Assembly (NCBI GenBank): GCA_028284145.1
Contig: JANQSH010000083.1
Span: forward strand, 1 to 38,619
Source of the DNA: Planctomycetaceae bacterium
Lineage (GTDB): Bacteria > Planctomycetota > Planctomycetia > Planctomycetales > Planctomycetaceae
Reading direction: 5' to 3'
Length of the DNA: 38,619 bases
Shown: positions 1-7,191 of the stretch, piece by piece
How the letters are laid out: every line of letters begins with the position of its first letter
Position numbering within the stretch: position 1 is the stretch's first letter
Made by a program: the position numbers and the translations under genes
The notes under the pieces: generated by a model
Seen by the model: only the letters and a program-made list of their open reading frames with translations
Databases searched by the model: none
What the model was told of the DNA's origin: nothing

Positions 1-96
1 GCGTATTACGCTCTCTCGTGGCGCGATGGACATTTTTCGGCCTACAATCATAGATTCCCGCGAGCGAAAACTGTCACACGAAAAGGTAAACTGCTC
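1..96 (+). repeat. MITE-like repeat, copy A (left end cut by window)
   Basis: This is a non-coding element of about 98 bp, of which 96 bp are in the window; the first two bases (GA) would lie outside. It begins GCGTATTACGCT and ends GTAAACTGCTC at 96, followed by TA at 97-98. The same layout recurs at 99-194, 21274-21377, 32086-32183 and 38522-38619. The two ends form an imperfect terminal inverted repeat (GAGCGTATTAC against GAGCAGTTTAC). The TA flank and lack of coding capacity suggest a miniature inverted-repeat element of the IS630/Tc1-mariner type; that assignment is inference. Confidence 0.8.
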
Positions 97-98
97 TA

Positions 99-194
99 GA
101 ACAGTTTACTTTTTAATGTGACATCTCTGGCTCGTGGAGCCTTCATTTGCAGGTCTGACAACACCCATCGCAGCACAAAAAGCGTAATACGTTC
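99..194 (-). repeat. MITE-like repeat, copy B, tail to tail with copy A
   Basis: This is a reverse-strand copy of the same element. It is separated from copy A only by the dinucleotide TA, so the two make an imperfect palindrome of about 194 bp centred near 97-98. Its outer bases read GAAC...GTTC where other copies read GAGC...GCTC, so both ends changed in a complementary way. An inner hairpin GGCTC-GTG-GAGCC is present at about 129-141. The element ends 14 bp before the ATG of the SDR gene, so that gene's leader, and perhaps its promoter, is element sequence. Confidence 0.8.
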
Positions 195-208
195 CAAGGC
201 AGCAAAAA

Positions 209-904
209 ATGACTGGCGAACATCGAACGGTTGTTCTGACAGGTACAACTCGTGGCCTCGGACGGGAAATGGCCCGACGTTTCAGGGAGAAAGGATTAAC
301 GGTAACTGGATGCGGTCGCGATGCCCAACGCATTTCGAAGATGAATGAGGAATTCGGGACGCCGCATGGCTTTTCGGTCGTCGACATTGCCAGTGACGAA
401 GATGTTGCTGACTGGGCGCAACGCACGCTTGATTCGTGTGGTCCGCCAGATCTGCTGATCAACAATGCCGCGCTGATCAATGTCAATGCGCCGCTCTGGC
501 TGGTACCCGCCAAAGAATTCTCGGACGTGGTGGATGTCAACATCAAGGGGATGGCAAGTGTGATTCGTCATTTCCTGCCTGCAATGCTGGAGCGAGAGCA
601 GGGCGTTGTTGTGAATTTCAGCTCTGGCTGGGGGCGAAGTGTCTCCCCCGAAGTGGCTCCGTATTGCGCAACAAAATGGGCTGTCGAAGGACTAACCCGT
701 GCACTGGCGGAGGAGATGCCAGCGGGTATGGCGGCTGTGCCTCTGAATCCGGGAATTATTAACACTGACATGTTGCAGAGTTGTTTTGGCAGTTCGGCAT
801 CGTCGTTTCCTCAGGCTGAACAGTGGAGCCGCCAGGCGGTGCCGTTCATTCTCTCTTTAGGTCCGAAAGAGAACGGTCAGCCCGTCAGCGTTCCCGGTGT
901 CTGA
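209..904 (+). CDS. short-chain dehydrogenase/reductase (SDR)
   Basis: This is a 231-residue cytoplasmic NAD(P)-dependent oxidoreductase of the classical SDR family; its substrate cannot be read from the sequence. The order of motifs is standard: nucleotide-binding TGTTRGLG at residues 11-18, DI at 59-60, NNAA at 85-88, catalytic Ser near 138-139 in NFSSG, YCATK at 152-156 with catalytic Tyr and Lys, then PGIINT at 181-186. Length is normal for a single-domain SDR. The ATG at 209 gives an intact Rossmann start; the ribosome-binding site is weak (AAGG about 10 bp upstream). The gene stands alone and converges on cdsA, whose stop is 16 bp away. The upstream region is occupied by two inverted copies of the window's repeat element. 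Confidence 0.88.
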   Translation: MTGEHRTVVLTGTTRGLGREMARRFREKGLTVTGCGRDAQRISKMNEEFGTPHGFSVVDIASDEDVADWAQRTLDSCGPPDLLINNAALINVNAPLWLVPAKEFSDVVDVNIKGMASVIRHFLPAMLEREQGVVVNFSSGWGRSVSPEVAPYCATKWAVEGLTRALAEEMPAGMAAVPLNPGIINTDMLQSCFGSSASSFPQAEQWSRQAVPFILSLGPKENGQPVSVPGV

Positions 905-919
905 CAATTGAACCGTTCT

Positions 920-1888
920 CTACCATGTTCGCAACGGCAGCAGAAACCAGAGAACGTACGCCAGCGGTCCGGCGAAAATAATGCTGTCCAGCAGATCGAG
1001 GATTCCTCCGAATCCGGGGATCAGCATAGAGGAATCCTTTTTCTCAGAGTCCCGTTTGATCAGCGATTCACACAGGTCCCCCAGCAGCCCCACAAAACCG
1101 ATCGCGACACCGTACAGCACTGCCCAATACCAGGGGCAGGGGCCAATATCCCTGGTGAAGAGTAATCCGCCCCAGGTCAGCCAGAGCCAGCTGAAGAAAC
1201 CGGAAAACAGCAACGCTCCAACGAAACCGGCCCATGTCTTGCCGGGACTCAGTATCGGAGCCATTTTCTTTTTTCCGAAGAGTCTTCCGAGTGTGTAAGC
1301 ACCGATATCGCCGCTTTTGGCCGCGATAATCAACGAGCCAATGACGAAATAGCCAGTCTCAAAACCGGTGACCCACCGTAACTGAGTCGTCATGCCAAGG
1401 AAAAAACCAACGTAAATCAGCGCGAACATTTCGATGCTGAGCGTTCCCATATTTCCGCCTGGCTCTTTGAAGCGGAACAGCGCATGGCCGAACAGCAGCA
1501 TGCAAGAGAGCGAAAAGGTAGCAGCCATCGGTCCGAGCAAACCGAGAGCGGGAAAAATTTCGGCTGGGATATCGGGTAGTTCCGCCAGCATCCCGAGCCA
1601 GTTGGAGGCGATGGTAGCCAACACACAAAACGTAACGAGAAGACGTCGTGTCGGCATTGATTCCGACTTGATTAACGAAAGCAATTCAAAAACACTTCCG
1701 GCAGCAAGAATCAACACCAGCCCAAGCAGCGGTGTGCCTCGCGATTGCGGCAAGGTGTCGAGCCAGAACAGGCCCAACAGCAGTGGAATAACGAAACAGG
1801 AAACCAGAATGCGCCAACGCAGCATGTGTTGCCAATCTTTCGCAGTCGTTTGTGATTGCCGTCGTCTTGATGTCCTGAATAATGTCAA
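920..1888 (-). CDS. cdsA: phosphatidate cytidylyltransferase
   Basis: CdsA makes CDP-diacylglycerol from phosphatidate and CTP in the inner membrane, the branch point for phospholipid synthesis. The 322-residue protein has about eight hydrophobic segments. The C-terminal family signature lies at 275-301: SLIKRDSEKKD, then PGFGGILDLLDS. The usual HGG-x-x-DR-x-D is here FGG-x-x-DL-x-D, so the conserved His and Arg are replaced while both Asp are kept. The start is TTG, overlapping the uppS stop in TTGA, which implies translational coupling; an ATG 21 codons further in (1825) is the alternative. The pairing uppS-cdsA is a classic envelope-lipid arrangement. Identity is secure; the signature change is worth noting. 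Confidence 0.93.
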   Translation of the reverse strand: MTLFRTSRRRQSQTTAKDWQHMLRWRILVSCFVIPLLLGLFWLDTLPQSRGTPLLGLVLILAAGSVFELLSLIKSESMPTRRLLVTFCVLATIASNWLGMLAELPDIPAEIFPALGLLGPMAATFSLSCMLLFGHALFRFKEPGGNMGTLSIEMFALIYVGFFLGMTTQLRWVTGFETGYFVIGSLIIAAKSGDIGAYTLGRLFGKKKMAPILSPGKTWAGFVGALLFSGFFSWLWLTWGGLLFTRDIGPCPWYWAVLYGVAIGFVGLLGDLCESLIKRDSEKKDSSMLIPGFGGILDLLDSIIFAGPLAYVLWFLLPLRTW

Positions 1889-2646
1889 TCGTTCAGGCCG
1901 CCATATCGCCGATCACGATGCGCAAATTCCTTCAAGGCGGCATACAACTCGGGTGTGCGGAATTCCGGCCAGAATTTCCCGGTCACCCACAGTTCCGCGT
2001 AACTGATCTGCCACAGCAGATAATTGCTGACGCGCATTTCTCCGGCCGTACGAATCAGCAGGTCGGGATCGGGCATACCGGCGGTATAAAGATGGTCCGA
2101 AATGGTTATCTCGTTAATTTCCTCCGGCAGGATTTCACCTTTGATCGCTGACTCTGCAATGGCCCGTGTCGCATCGACAATTTCTGAGCGGCTGCCATAA
2201 TTCACCGCCAGGCACAACACCATTCCCTTGTTATCCCGGCTGAGATCAATGGTCTTTTGAACTTCATCCAGTACACCGTCGGTTAGCCCTTCGCGCCGAC
2301 CGATCATTTCGAAGCGAATCTCCTGCCTCATGATCTCAGAACGTTCTTCAATGACGTACTGCTCAAGCAGATGCATGAGCAGATTAAGCTCTTTGCGAGG
2401 ACGTTTCCAGTTCTCGCTGCTGAGGCAGTAAAGTGTGAGTTGCTCGATGCCGATGCGAGCGCACTCTTCGACAATTGTGCGAACCGATTTCACGCCGCGC
2501 CGATGCCCCTCGATGCGGGGAAGATGGCGTGTTCGAGCCCAACGTCCGTTGCCATCCATAATGATGGCAATGTGCCTGGGTAGCGTCTCCGGCTTCAACC
2601 CGATCTGGGAAAGTTCGTGAACCACCGATTCGGTGACGGCATTCAC
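1885..2646 (-). CDS. uppS: isoprenyl transferase (undecaprenyl diphosphate synthase)
   Basis: This cis-prenyltransferase elongates farnesyl diphosphate with isopentenyl diphosphate to make the C55 lipid carrier for cell-wall and polysaccharide precursors. The 253-residue protein has the pyrophosphate-binding IMDGNGRWA (catalytic Asp31), SSENWKRP at 76-83, and DPDLLIRTAGEMR followed by SNYLLWQ near 193-213. The last motif has TAGEMR where many homologues have TGGEQR. The start is GTG at 2646 with an AAAGG ribosome-binding site about 8 bp upstream. It overlaps cdsA by 4 nt and is the first gene of that pair, 190 bp downstream of the CsrA-like gene. Confidence 0.95.
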   Translation of the reverse strand: MNAVTESVVHELSQIGLKPETLPRHIAIIMDGNGRWARTRHLPRIEGHRRGVKSVRTIVEECARIGIEQLTLYCLSSENWKRPRKELNLLMHLLEQYVIEERSEIMRQEIRFEMIGRREGLTDGVLDEVQKTIDLSRDNKGMVLCLAVNYGSRSEIVDATRAIAESAIKGEILPEEINEITISDHLYTAGMPDPDLLIRTAGEMRVSNYLLWQISYAELWVTGKFWPEFRTPELYAALKEFAHRDRRYGGLND

Positions 2647-2836
2647 AATGCGAACCTTTCAGCATCGGCACCCGCGTGACAGTCCACCAGGATTCGTCAG
2701 GCGCGGCAGCCCAACAATGGAAATTCGACTGATGTCCAGGATACGAGGCAGGCCGGTCAATTGGCAAGGGATGAACGCGAACCTGTGGAGTCACGAAATG
2801 TCAGCCGAAACTCACCAGGACGGAACACCGGACGAG

Positions 2837-3022
2837 TTATTGCAGTTGCAATTCTGCTGTCGCTTCCGAATTTTCAAAGAAGAGTTTTTCTTCCCAGTAA
2901 CCGTTGTCGTCGTCTGAAGAAAATGCGAGATGGACATGATCGTCCTGAATCTCCAAAACCGTCACTTGAATATTGTTTCCGATTACCAAACCTTCATTCA
3001 CTTGACGGAAAAAAGTCCGCAT
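2837..3022 (-). CDS. CsrA-like small protein, divergent RNA-binding face
   Basis: This 61-residue protein aligns end to end with CsrA/RsmA, the dimeric post-transcriptional regulator that binds GGA motifs in mRNA leaders. The shared core is VNEGLVIGNNIQVTVLEIQ (residues 8-26), followed by DDHVHLAF. Residues used by E. coli CsrA to contact RNA are altered: position 4 is Phe not Leu, 7 is Gln not Arg, and the V-x-R (42-44) site reads Y-W-E, so the key Arg44 is missing. AAGAGG lies about 8 bp before the ATG. A non-RNA-binding paralogue or one with altered target is possible. Family assignment is by motif reading; function is inference. Confidence 0.72.
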   Translation of the reverse strand: MRTFFRQVNEGLVIGNNIQVTVLEIQDDHVHLAFSSDDDNGYWEEKLFFENSEATAELQLQ

Positions 3023-3375
3023 CTGGCTGCCTCTTTCGCTCGAATGACACCAAAGAAACGATCAGGCTGAAGACTGACAACTTACGAGATGAGTCGATTC
3101 AGAATACCGGGTATCAATCACATCTATGAAAATCCGCGGCGAAATGGATAGCCACGTTTATAATGTCTTCAACTGGTTGCTCATTCTGACGAACTCAGGC
3201 GATAAGAGCAAGCGCTGTTGGCGACGTTTTTTGATGGTTCTTTCAGATCCAAAAGGCATGTCTTGACAAGATCCGAAAAACCATTCCATCTTCTCGCACT
3301 CTTGTTATCGCGACCTGCATCACACATGCGGGGCCAATTTCTCGCGGCAAGCAAAAACAATCGGGGTCCAACTGA
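3023..3375. other. intergenic region, 353 bp, no gene seen
   Basis: The region lies downstream of the eight-gene membrane run and upstream of the CsrA-like gene, both on the minus strand, so it should hold a terminator for the first and the promoter of the second. A TATAAT hexamer occurs on the plus strand near 3155-3162 without a convincing -35 partner or a downstream plus-strand gene. A 46-codon ATG frame from 3126 has no clear ribosome-binding site and no recognisable composition. No convincing stem-loop with a T tract was seen. Confidence 0.4.
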
Positions 3376-4320
3376 TCAGCCACCGATCAATCGCCGACTG
3401 GCCGGGTCAATGATCCACAACCAGTCGTCGAATAGAAATTCGAGACGCTGTGCCAGCAGTGCAACTCGGCCCATTACGGTGTAACCAAAACTGGCACCGA
3501 AGGTGATCATCAATACCCAAATGCCAACGCGGGAAATCCTGTGTACGACACCAACGTGTTCCCAGGAAAAGAAAAAGTAAACCAGGCTGGTCATGACGCC
3601 AACGACAAGTGTGATGTTCCTGATTGACGCGGAGACATTCTCCATTGTCGTTTGTTCGGTCAACACGACCAGTGGAATGATAGTCGCTTGAATCTGACTG
3701 ACGAAATCGGCTTGAAAATAATGTACGAGTCTCAGCCCCGCGGTTGCTCCAATAAAGAAAGCCAGCGGCCACCGTGAAATCCACCCCCCCTGGGGGGCAA
3801 GCCTCATCAACAACATCACTCCTAAAACAAGCGGAACGAGGTACAGGTATTTAACGTCAGGATAACTGCCATCGGCCCCTTTCAGGTTCGGCAAAATGTT
3901 ATCCACGACGAATTGAGGAAACAGGTGCAAAAACAGCTTATTGACGATCATCGTCCAGAAGCCGACGACCATTGCATACGCGGCTGAAACGCCAACAAAG
4001 ATTGCCTCTGCCAGTTTGTAGAAGGGGTTGTCGCCCCAGAGAAATGAAAAAATCGCGATTGTTAGTGCAGCGGCACACCAGACACCAATCGTTCGCGGCC
4101 AGCTCAACTTCACAATAGCTTCGGATTCCGTCGTCGGGTTGAATGACCTAGCGTTTTTCGCATCGGCTGTTTTCTCGATGGTCCAGGTTTCGCCGGATTC
4201 TGCAATGACGGTTTCGGCTTCGACATAAGCGCGGCCCATGCCTGTTTGTGCTGTCCGCCAGGCCAGAAAACCGCCGGAAAGCACGACGATCACGATCCAA
4301 ATGAGGGTTGACTGTTTCAT
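3376..4320 (-). CDS. unrecognised polytopic membrane protein (system gene 8)
   Basis: I do not recognise the family. The 314-residue protein starts with a hydrophobic segment (about 5-21), then has a polar stretch to about residue 75, then about six more membrane segments (near 78-96, 107-127, 160-174, 187-200, 236-252, 265-285). The C-terminus is polar, ending near DPASRRLIGG. The first segment could be a signal anchor that places the 22-75 region outside the membrane. It overlaps the preceding gene by 4 nt (ATGA), so it is co-translated with the 284-residue protein. As the last gene of the MutL-associated run it is probably a structural membrane subunit; that is inference from position only. 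Confidence 0.75.
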   Translation of the reverse strand: MKQSTLIWIVIVVLSGGFLAWRTAQTGMGRAYVEAETVIAESGETWTIEKTADAKNARSFNPTTESEAIVKLSWPRTIGVWCAAALTIAIFSFLWGDNPFYKLAEAIFVGVSAAYAMVVGFWTMIVNKLFLHLFPQFVVDNILPNLKGADGSYPDVKYLYLVPLVLGVMLLMRLAPQGGWISRWPLAFFIGATAGLRLVHYFQADFVSQIQATIIPLVVLTEQTTMENVSASIRNITLVVGVMTSLVYFFFSWEHVGVVHRISRVGIWVLMITFGASFGYTVMGRVALLAQRLEFLFDDWLWIIDPASRRLIGG

Positions 4321-5171
4321 ACCGATGTTCCTTGACGCCGGCCTGTGAAGAAGATGATGTTGCCGATGATAATCAGCACGATGATTAATACGTGTGCAAC
4401 GAGTTGAGGTCCCATTCGTCGTAACCCCTCTTTCGCCTTCGGATTTTCCTTGAGTTCGGGGTAGTTCTGAATGAGCAGGTACTCATACTCTGCCGCCGCC
4501 TTGATCGCTCCGAGAATGCCGGAAAGCTGACGGGGGATATAGGCGTAAAGCGTAGGGGCAGTGACACCCGTGACACCGGCAACAGTTTTGATGTTGTGCG
4601 GCGTGGAGATGAACAGCACCCACTGTTTGGTTCCCGGATCGCCTGCGGAAACATTGACGATCAAGTCCATGTCGCGCACGTTTTTCAGGTTCTGCGTCAT
4701 GGGGATATTTTTCAGGATTTCATTATTGGCATCAACGTTGAATGTCCCATGCAAGTCGCTGGCCAGTTTTTTGATCACTGCTTCGCCACCGGTCTGATAG
4801 CCGAGATTGACGTAATCCGTTCCGTATTCGTAATCGGGGAATTCGTTCTTGAGGATGTCGATCGCCTGGTTCACCATCGGCGTTCCCTGTGGCCAGAGTG
4901 TCATGAAGTAGAGTTTGTGCTTTTTCAACGCGCACTGCCGCGTAAAGGCTGATGCCATCGGCTCCAGCTCACCCTTACTGGACGGATCATAGTCAAGCGC
5001 AATCAACACGCGCGAACCGTCATCGAGATCGTCAATTGCGCTGAAGACCGTCCTCACCTGCTTTGAGGGTGCCTCGGGAAATGTCAGTTTCAATAGAATC
5101 GGCGTGGAAACGGCAATGAGCACGAGTAGAAAAATCCACCGGCGATCCAGGTTTTCCAGAAAGGCTCGCAT
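4317..5171 (-). CDS. unrecognised protein with two terminal membrane anchors (system gene 7)
   Basis: The 284-residue protein has one membrane segment near residues 13-30, a soluble domain from about 40 to 250, and a second membrane segment near 256-275, so the soluble domain is fixed at both ends. That domain alternates hydrophobic strands and helices (RVLIALDYD, KLYFMTLWP, DLIVNVSAG, WVLFISTP), suggesting an alpha/beta Rossmann-like fold, most likely extracytoplasmic by the positive-inside rule (R-rich N-terminus, GRRQG C-terminus). GAGG lies about 9 bp before the ATG. It lies 57 bp after the 231-residue gene and overlaps the next by 4 nt. No family is recognised; a partner-binding role in the MutL-linked complex is inference. 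Confidence 0.75.
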   Translation of the reverse strand: MRAFLENLDRRWIFLLVLIAVSTPILLKLTFPEAPSKQVRTVFSAIDDLDDGSRVLIALDYDPSSKGELEPMASAFTRQCALKKHKLYFMTLWPQGTPMVNQAIDILKNEFPDYEYGTDYVNLGYQTGGEAVIKKLASDLHGTFNVDANNEILKNIPMTQNLKNVRDMDLIVNVSAGDPGTKQWVLFISTPHNIKTVAGVTGVTAPTLYAYIPRQLSGILGAIKAAAEYEYLLIQNYPELKENPKAKEGLRRMGPQLVAHVLIIVLIIIGNIIFFTGRRQGTSV

Positions 5172-5228
5172 GTGTTACATCCTCGAAATGATTCACTCGT
5201 CGTTCAGGACTTTTCTTTCGGCGTCGGT

Positions 5229-5924
5229 TTATCCGTCATCGGTTCCAATGTAGGAACGGTCAACCCCCAGCAGCACCTTCAATGAGGTCGACATGATGCC
5301 CAAAGCAATGCCGATCGTAATGGCTCGCATCCCGGCGGTGTTCATGTTATTCATAATCCACTCTGTCATGTTGTCCAGCCGCAGCACGTTGTCATCGGGC
5401 AGCCACGATGTCAAAAAGACGCCAGCATAAGTTCGGCCCAGAAGAACGATGAACGCCGTCGACAACAGGATCGTTGCCTCGACATTTTTGGCGCGAAAAG
5501 CTCGAAACGCAGCCGAAGCGATGAAAAAGGCCAGCAAAGAGAACATCGTTGCGGCGAGTGGATAATACACATACTCAAAGATCCACCAGAATCCACTTCC
5601 CTGTTCGTCGTAGGGACCGGCGAGTGAATACGTTGGATATTCCTTCACCGGCGCGACACCGAATTTCCCCAGGCCGATAACCAGCGTGGCAATGAAAGCA
5701 ATGATGGTCACCGCTGCATAACCCCAACCGGGGCGTTTGTACGAAATCTTCTGCAGGCTCAATTTCATCAAATTGCCACCACCCAGAATAAAGGCGATTG
5801 CCGCAAGGATATTGAACCACTCCAGAACTTCATCCCCCCAGTCGCGGGTGTAAGGGATGAAGAACGTACCGACCAGCACAAAGCCGGTGACGGATGCAAT
5901 GATGAGGGGGATTGTTCGCTTCAC
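5229..5924 (-). CDS. unrecognised polytopic membrane protein (system gene 6)
   Basis: This 231-residue protein has about six hydrophobic segments: near 6-22, 36-52, 70-88, 115-140, 150-172 and 200-218. The loop between the third and fourth carries an aromatic-rich stretch (EYPTYSLAGPYDEQG, then FWWIFEYVYYP), which would sit at the membrane face. Its ATG overlaps the stop of the FN3/DUF6754-like gene in ATGA, a strong sign of stoichiometric co-expression. No family is recognised. Its position among membrane partners suggests an integral subunit of the same complex. Confidence 0.75.
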   Translation of the reverse strand: MKRTIPLIIASVTGFVLVGTFFIPYTRDWGDEVLEWFNILAAIAFILGGGNLMKLSLQKISYKRPGWGYAAVTIIAFIATLVIGLGKFGVAPVKEYPTYSLAGPYDEQGSGFWWIFEYVYYPLAATMFSLLAFFIASAAFRAFRAKNVEATILLSTAFIVLLGRTYAGVFLTSWLPDDNVLRLDNMTEWIMNNMNTAGMRAITIGIALGIMSTSLKVLLGVDRSYIGTDDG

Positions 5925-7183
5925 GGCATGAAGCCTTTCTCACCCAGAATGTTTTCGCGGATAAATGTCACCAATGACTCCAGGCCAGATGGCGGATCGG
6001 TCATCACAGCGACAACCGTTGCGAGCAGGCAGCCAGCGATTATGAGTATGCCTCCGATGAATTTGCCGATGTCCTGTCCTTTGAGACTGCCAAGTTGATG
6101 TGGCTCGTGCGACAGATAGGCAGAGGCGGCAAAAAACTCCTCACCAATCAAGGTGTAATCGCAGGCGGCGACGAAGAACGGCAGCTGCGAGGGCATCGCA
6201 GTTCCGGCAACTTGAATCGCACCAATCGCGTTGCCAGTTTCCGCCAGAAGCAAAGACTCTGCGAAGAACGCGCCCATATAGAAACAGGCCGCCGGTTTTT
6301 TGCGGACCATGTTTCCCGTCACTGCCGCAACATATCCAAATTGTTCGTCGGTGAGGTAGTAGATGTCGTCTTCCCGGTAGGCGTCGGGACGGCCAGCTGA
6401 CAAATACGCTGCGGCGACCGTTTCGCGTGATGTGGTCATCACAAGTGACCGACAGGTTGGGATTTCCAGTGATGCGTTGTATTCGGCCACCAGCCCGGCA
6501 ACTCGGGACATCACCGTGATTCCCGCCACTGTCTGAATGTCGTTGATATCGAGAATGCCGGGAATGAACAGGCAGGATCGTCCCATTTCGGTCGCCCGCC
6601 CGACTGCTTCCTCCACTGCTTCCAGCCCGGCGATCTTTCGGATCTTCAAGTCCTTTCCGCTCTTCACGACCTGGATGAAATAGACAACCGCGCCACCTAC
6701 AACAACCAGCAGGACCAGATACCAGGCACGTCGCATGTCGAAATACTGTAACTCAGGCTGGACCGCGACAGTCGACTCGACAGCTGTTGACGATTCACCG
6801 TCCACACTGACAGCCCGCACGCGATACAGATACTCATGTTGGCGATTGGCGTTTTGATCCAGGTACTTTGCAAGTTGAAAGTTGACTTCGCCAACTTTGG
6901 CAAACTTTGATTCCTTAATCGGTGTTTCGTTTTCCGGTTTGAGTGGACGGGCGAGCCGGTCGATTTCGTATCGAACGACAACGCGCGGGTCGGCATCCTT
7001 CCTGTCATCTGGCGAAAGCTGCCATTCGACAATCAAGCCTGTACCGGCATCGTTTGGCGCATCTTTGACCGTAATACCCGATGGCGGGGCCGGAGGTGCA
7101 GCGTTGGAAATCGCTGACCAACCGCAGACGACAACGAACGCCGCCATCAACATCATCATTCGTATCCGAATCGAACCCTGCAT
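5921..7183 (-). CDS. FN3-domain membrane protein, DUF6754-like (system gene 5)
   Basis: The 420-residue protein begins with a signal peptide (MQGSIRIRMMMLMAAFVVV, cleavage near 28). A fibronectin-III-like domain follows at about 32-142, then a membrane helix at 153-173, a conserved cytoplasmic-type domain at about 178-370, and a last helix at 375-394. The conserved domain contains FIPGILDINDIQTVAG, MTTSRET and GEEFFAASAYLS, which I associate from memory with DUF6754. The true start is the ATG at 7183, preceded by GAGTGAGG; the longer frame from 7342 overlaps the previous gene and is not used. It follows the barrel protein by 8 bp and overlaps the next gene by 4 nt. The protein could link an outside FN3 domain to the cytoplasmic ATPase side. 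Confidence 0.8.
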   Translation of the reverse strand: MQGSIRIRMMMLMAAFVVVCGWSAISNAAPPAPPSGITVKDAPNDAGTGLIVEWQLSPDDRKDADPRVVVRYEIDRLARPLKPENETPIKESKFAKVGEVNFQLAKYLDQNANRQHEYLYRVRAVSVDGESSTAVESTVAVQPELQYFDMRRAWYLVLLVVVGGAVVYFIQVVKSGKDLKIRKIAGLEAVEEAVGRATEMGRSCLFIPGILDINDIQTVAGITVMSRVAGLVAEYNASLEIPTCRSLVMTTSRETVAAAYLSAGRPDAYREDDIYYLTDEQFGYVAAVTGNMVRKKPAACFYMGAFFAESLLLAETGNAIGAIQVAGTAMPSQLPFFVAACDYTLIGEEFFAASAYLSHEPHQLGSLKGQDIGKFIGGILIIAGCLLATVVAVMTDPPSGLESLVTFIRENILGEKGFMP

Positions 7184-7191
7184 GGGGCGCC

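Noticed and set aside
106..546. A 146-codon minus-strand frame reading into the repeat element
   Set aside because: Mostly antisense to the SDR gene; its end is translated repeat sequence.
3126..3266. A 46-codon ATG frame in the gap before the CsrA-like gene
   Set aside because: No ribosome-binding site, no recognisable composition, and the TATAAT within it has no -35 partner.
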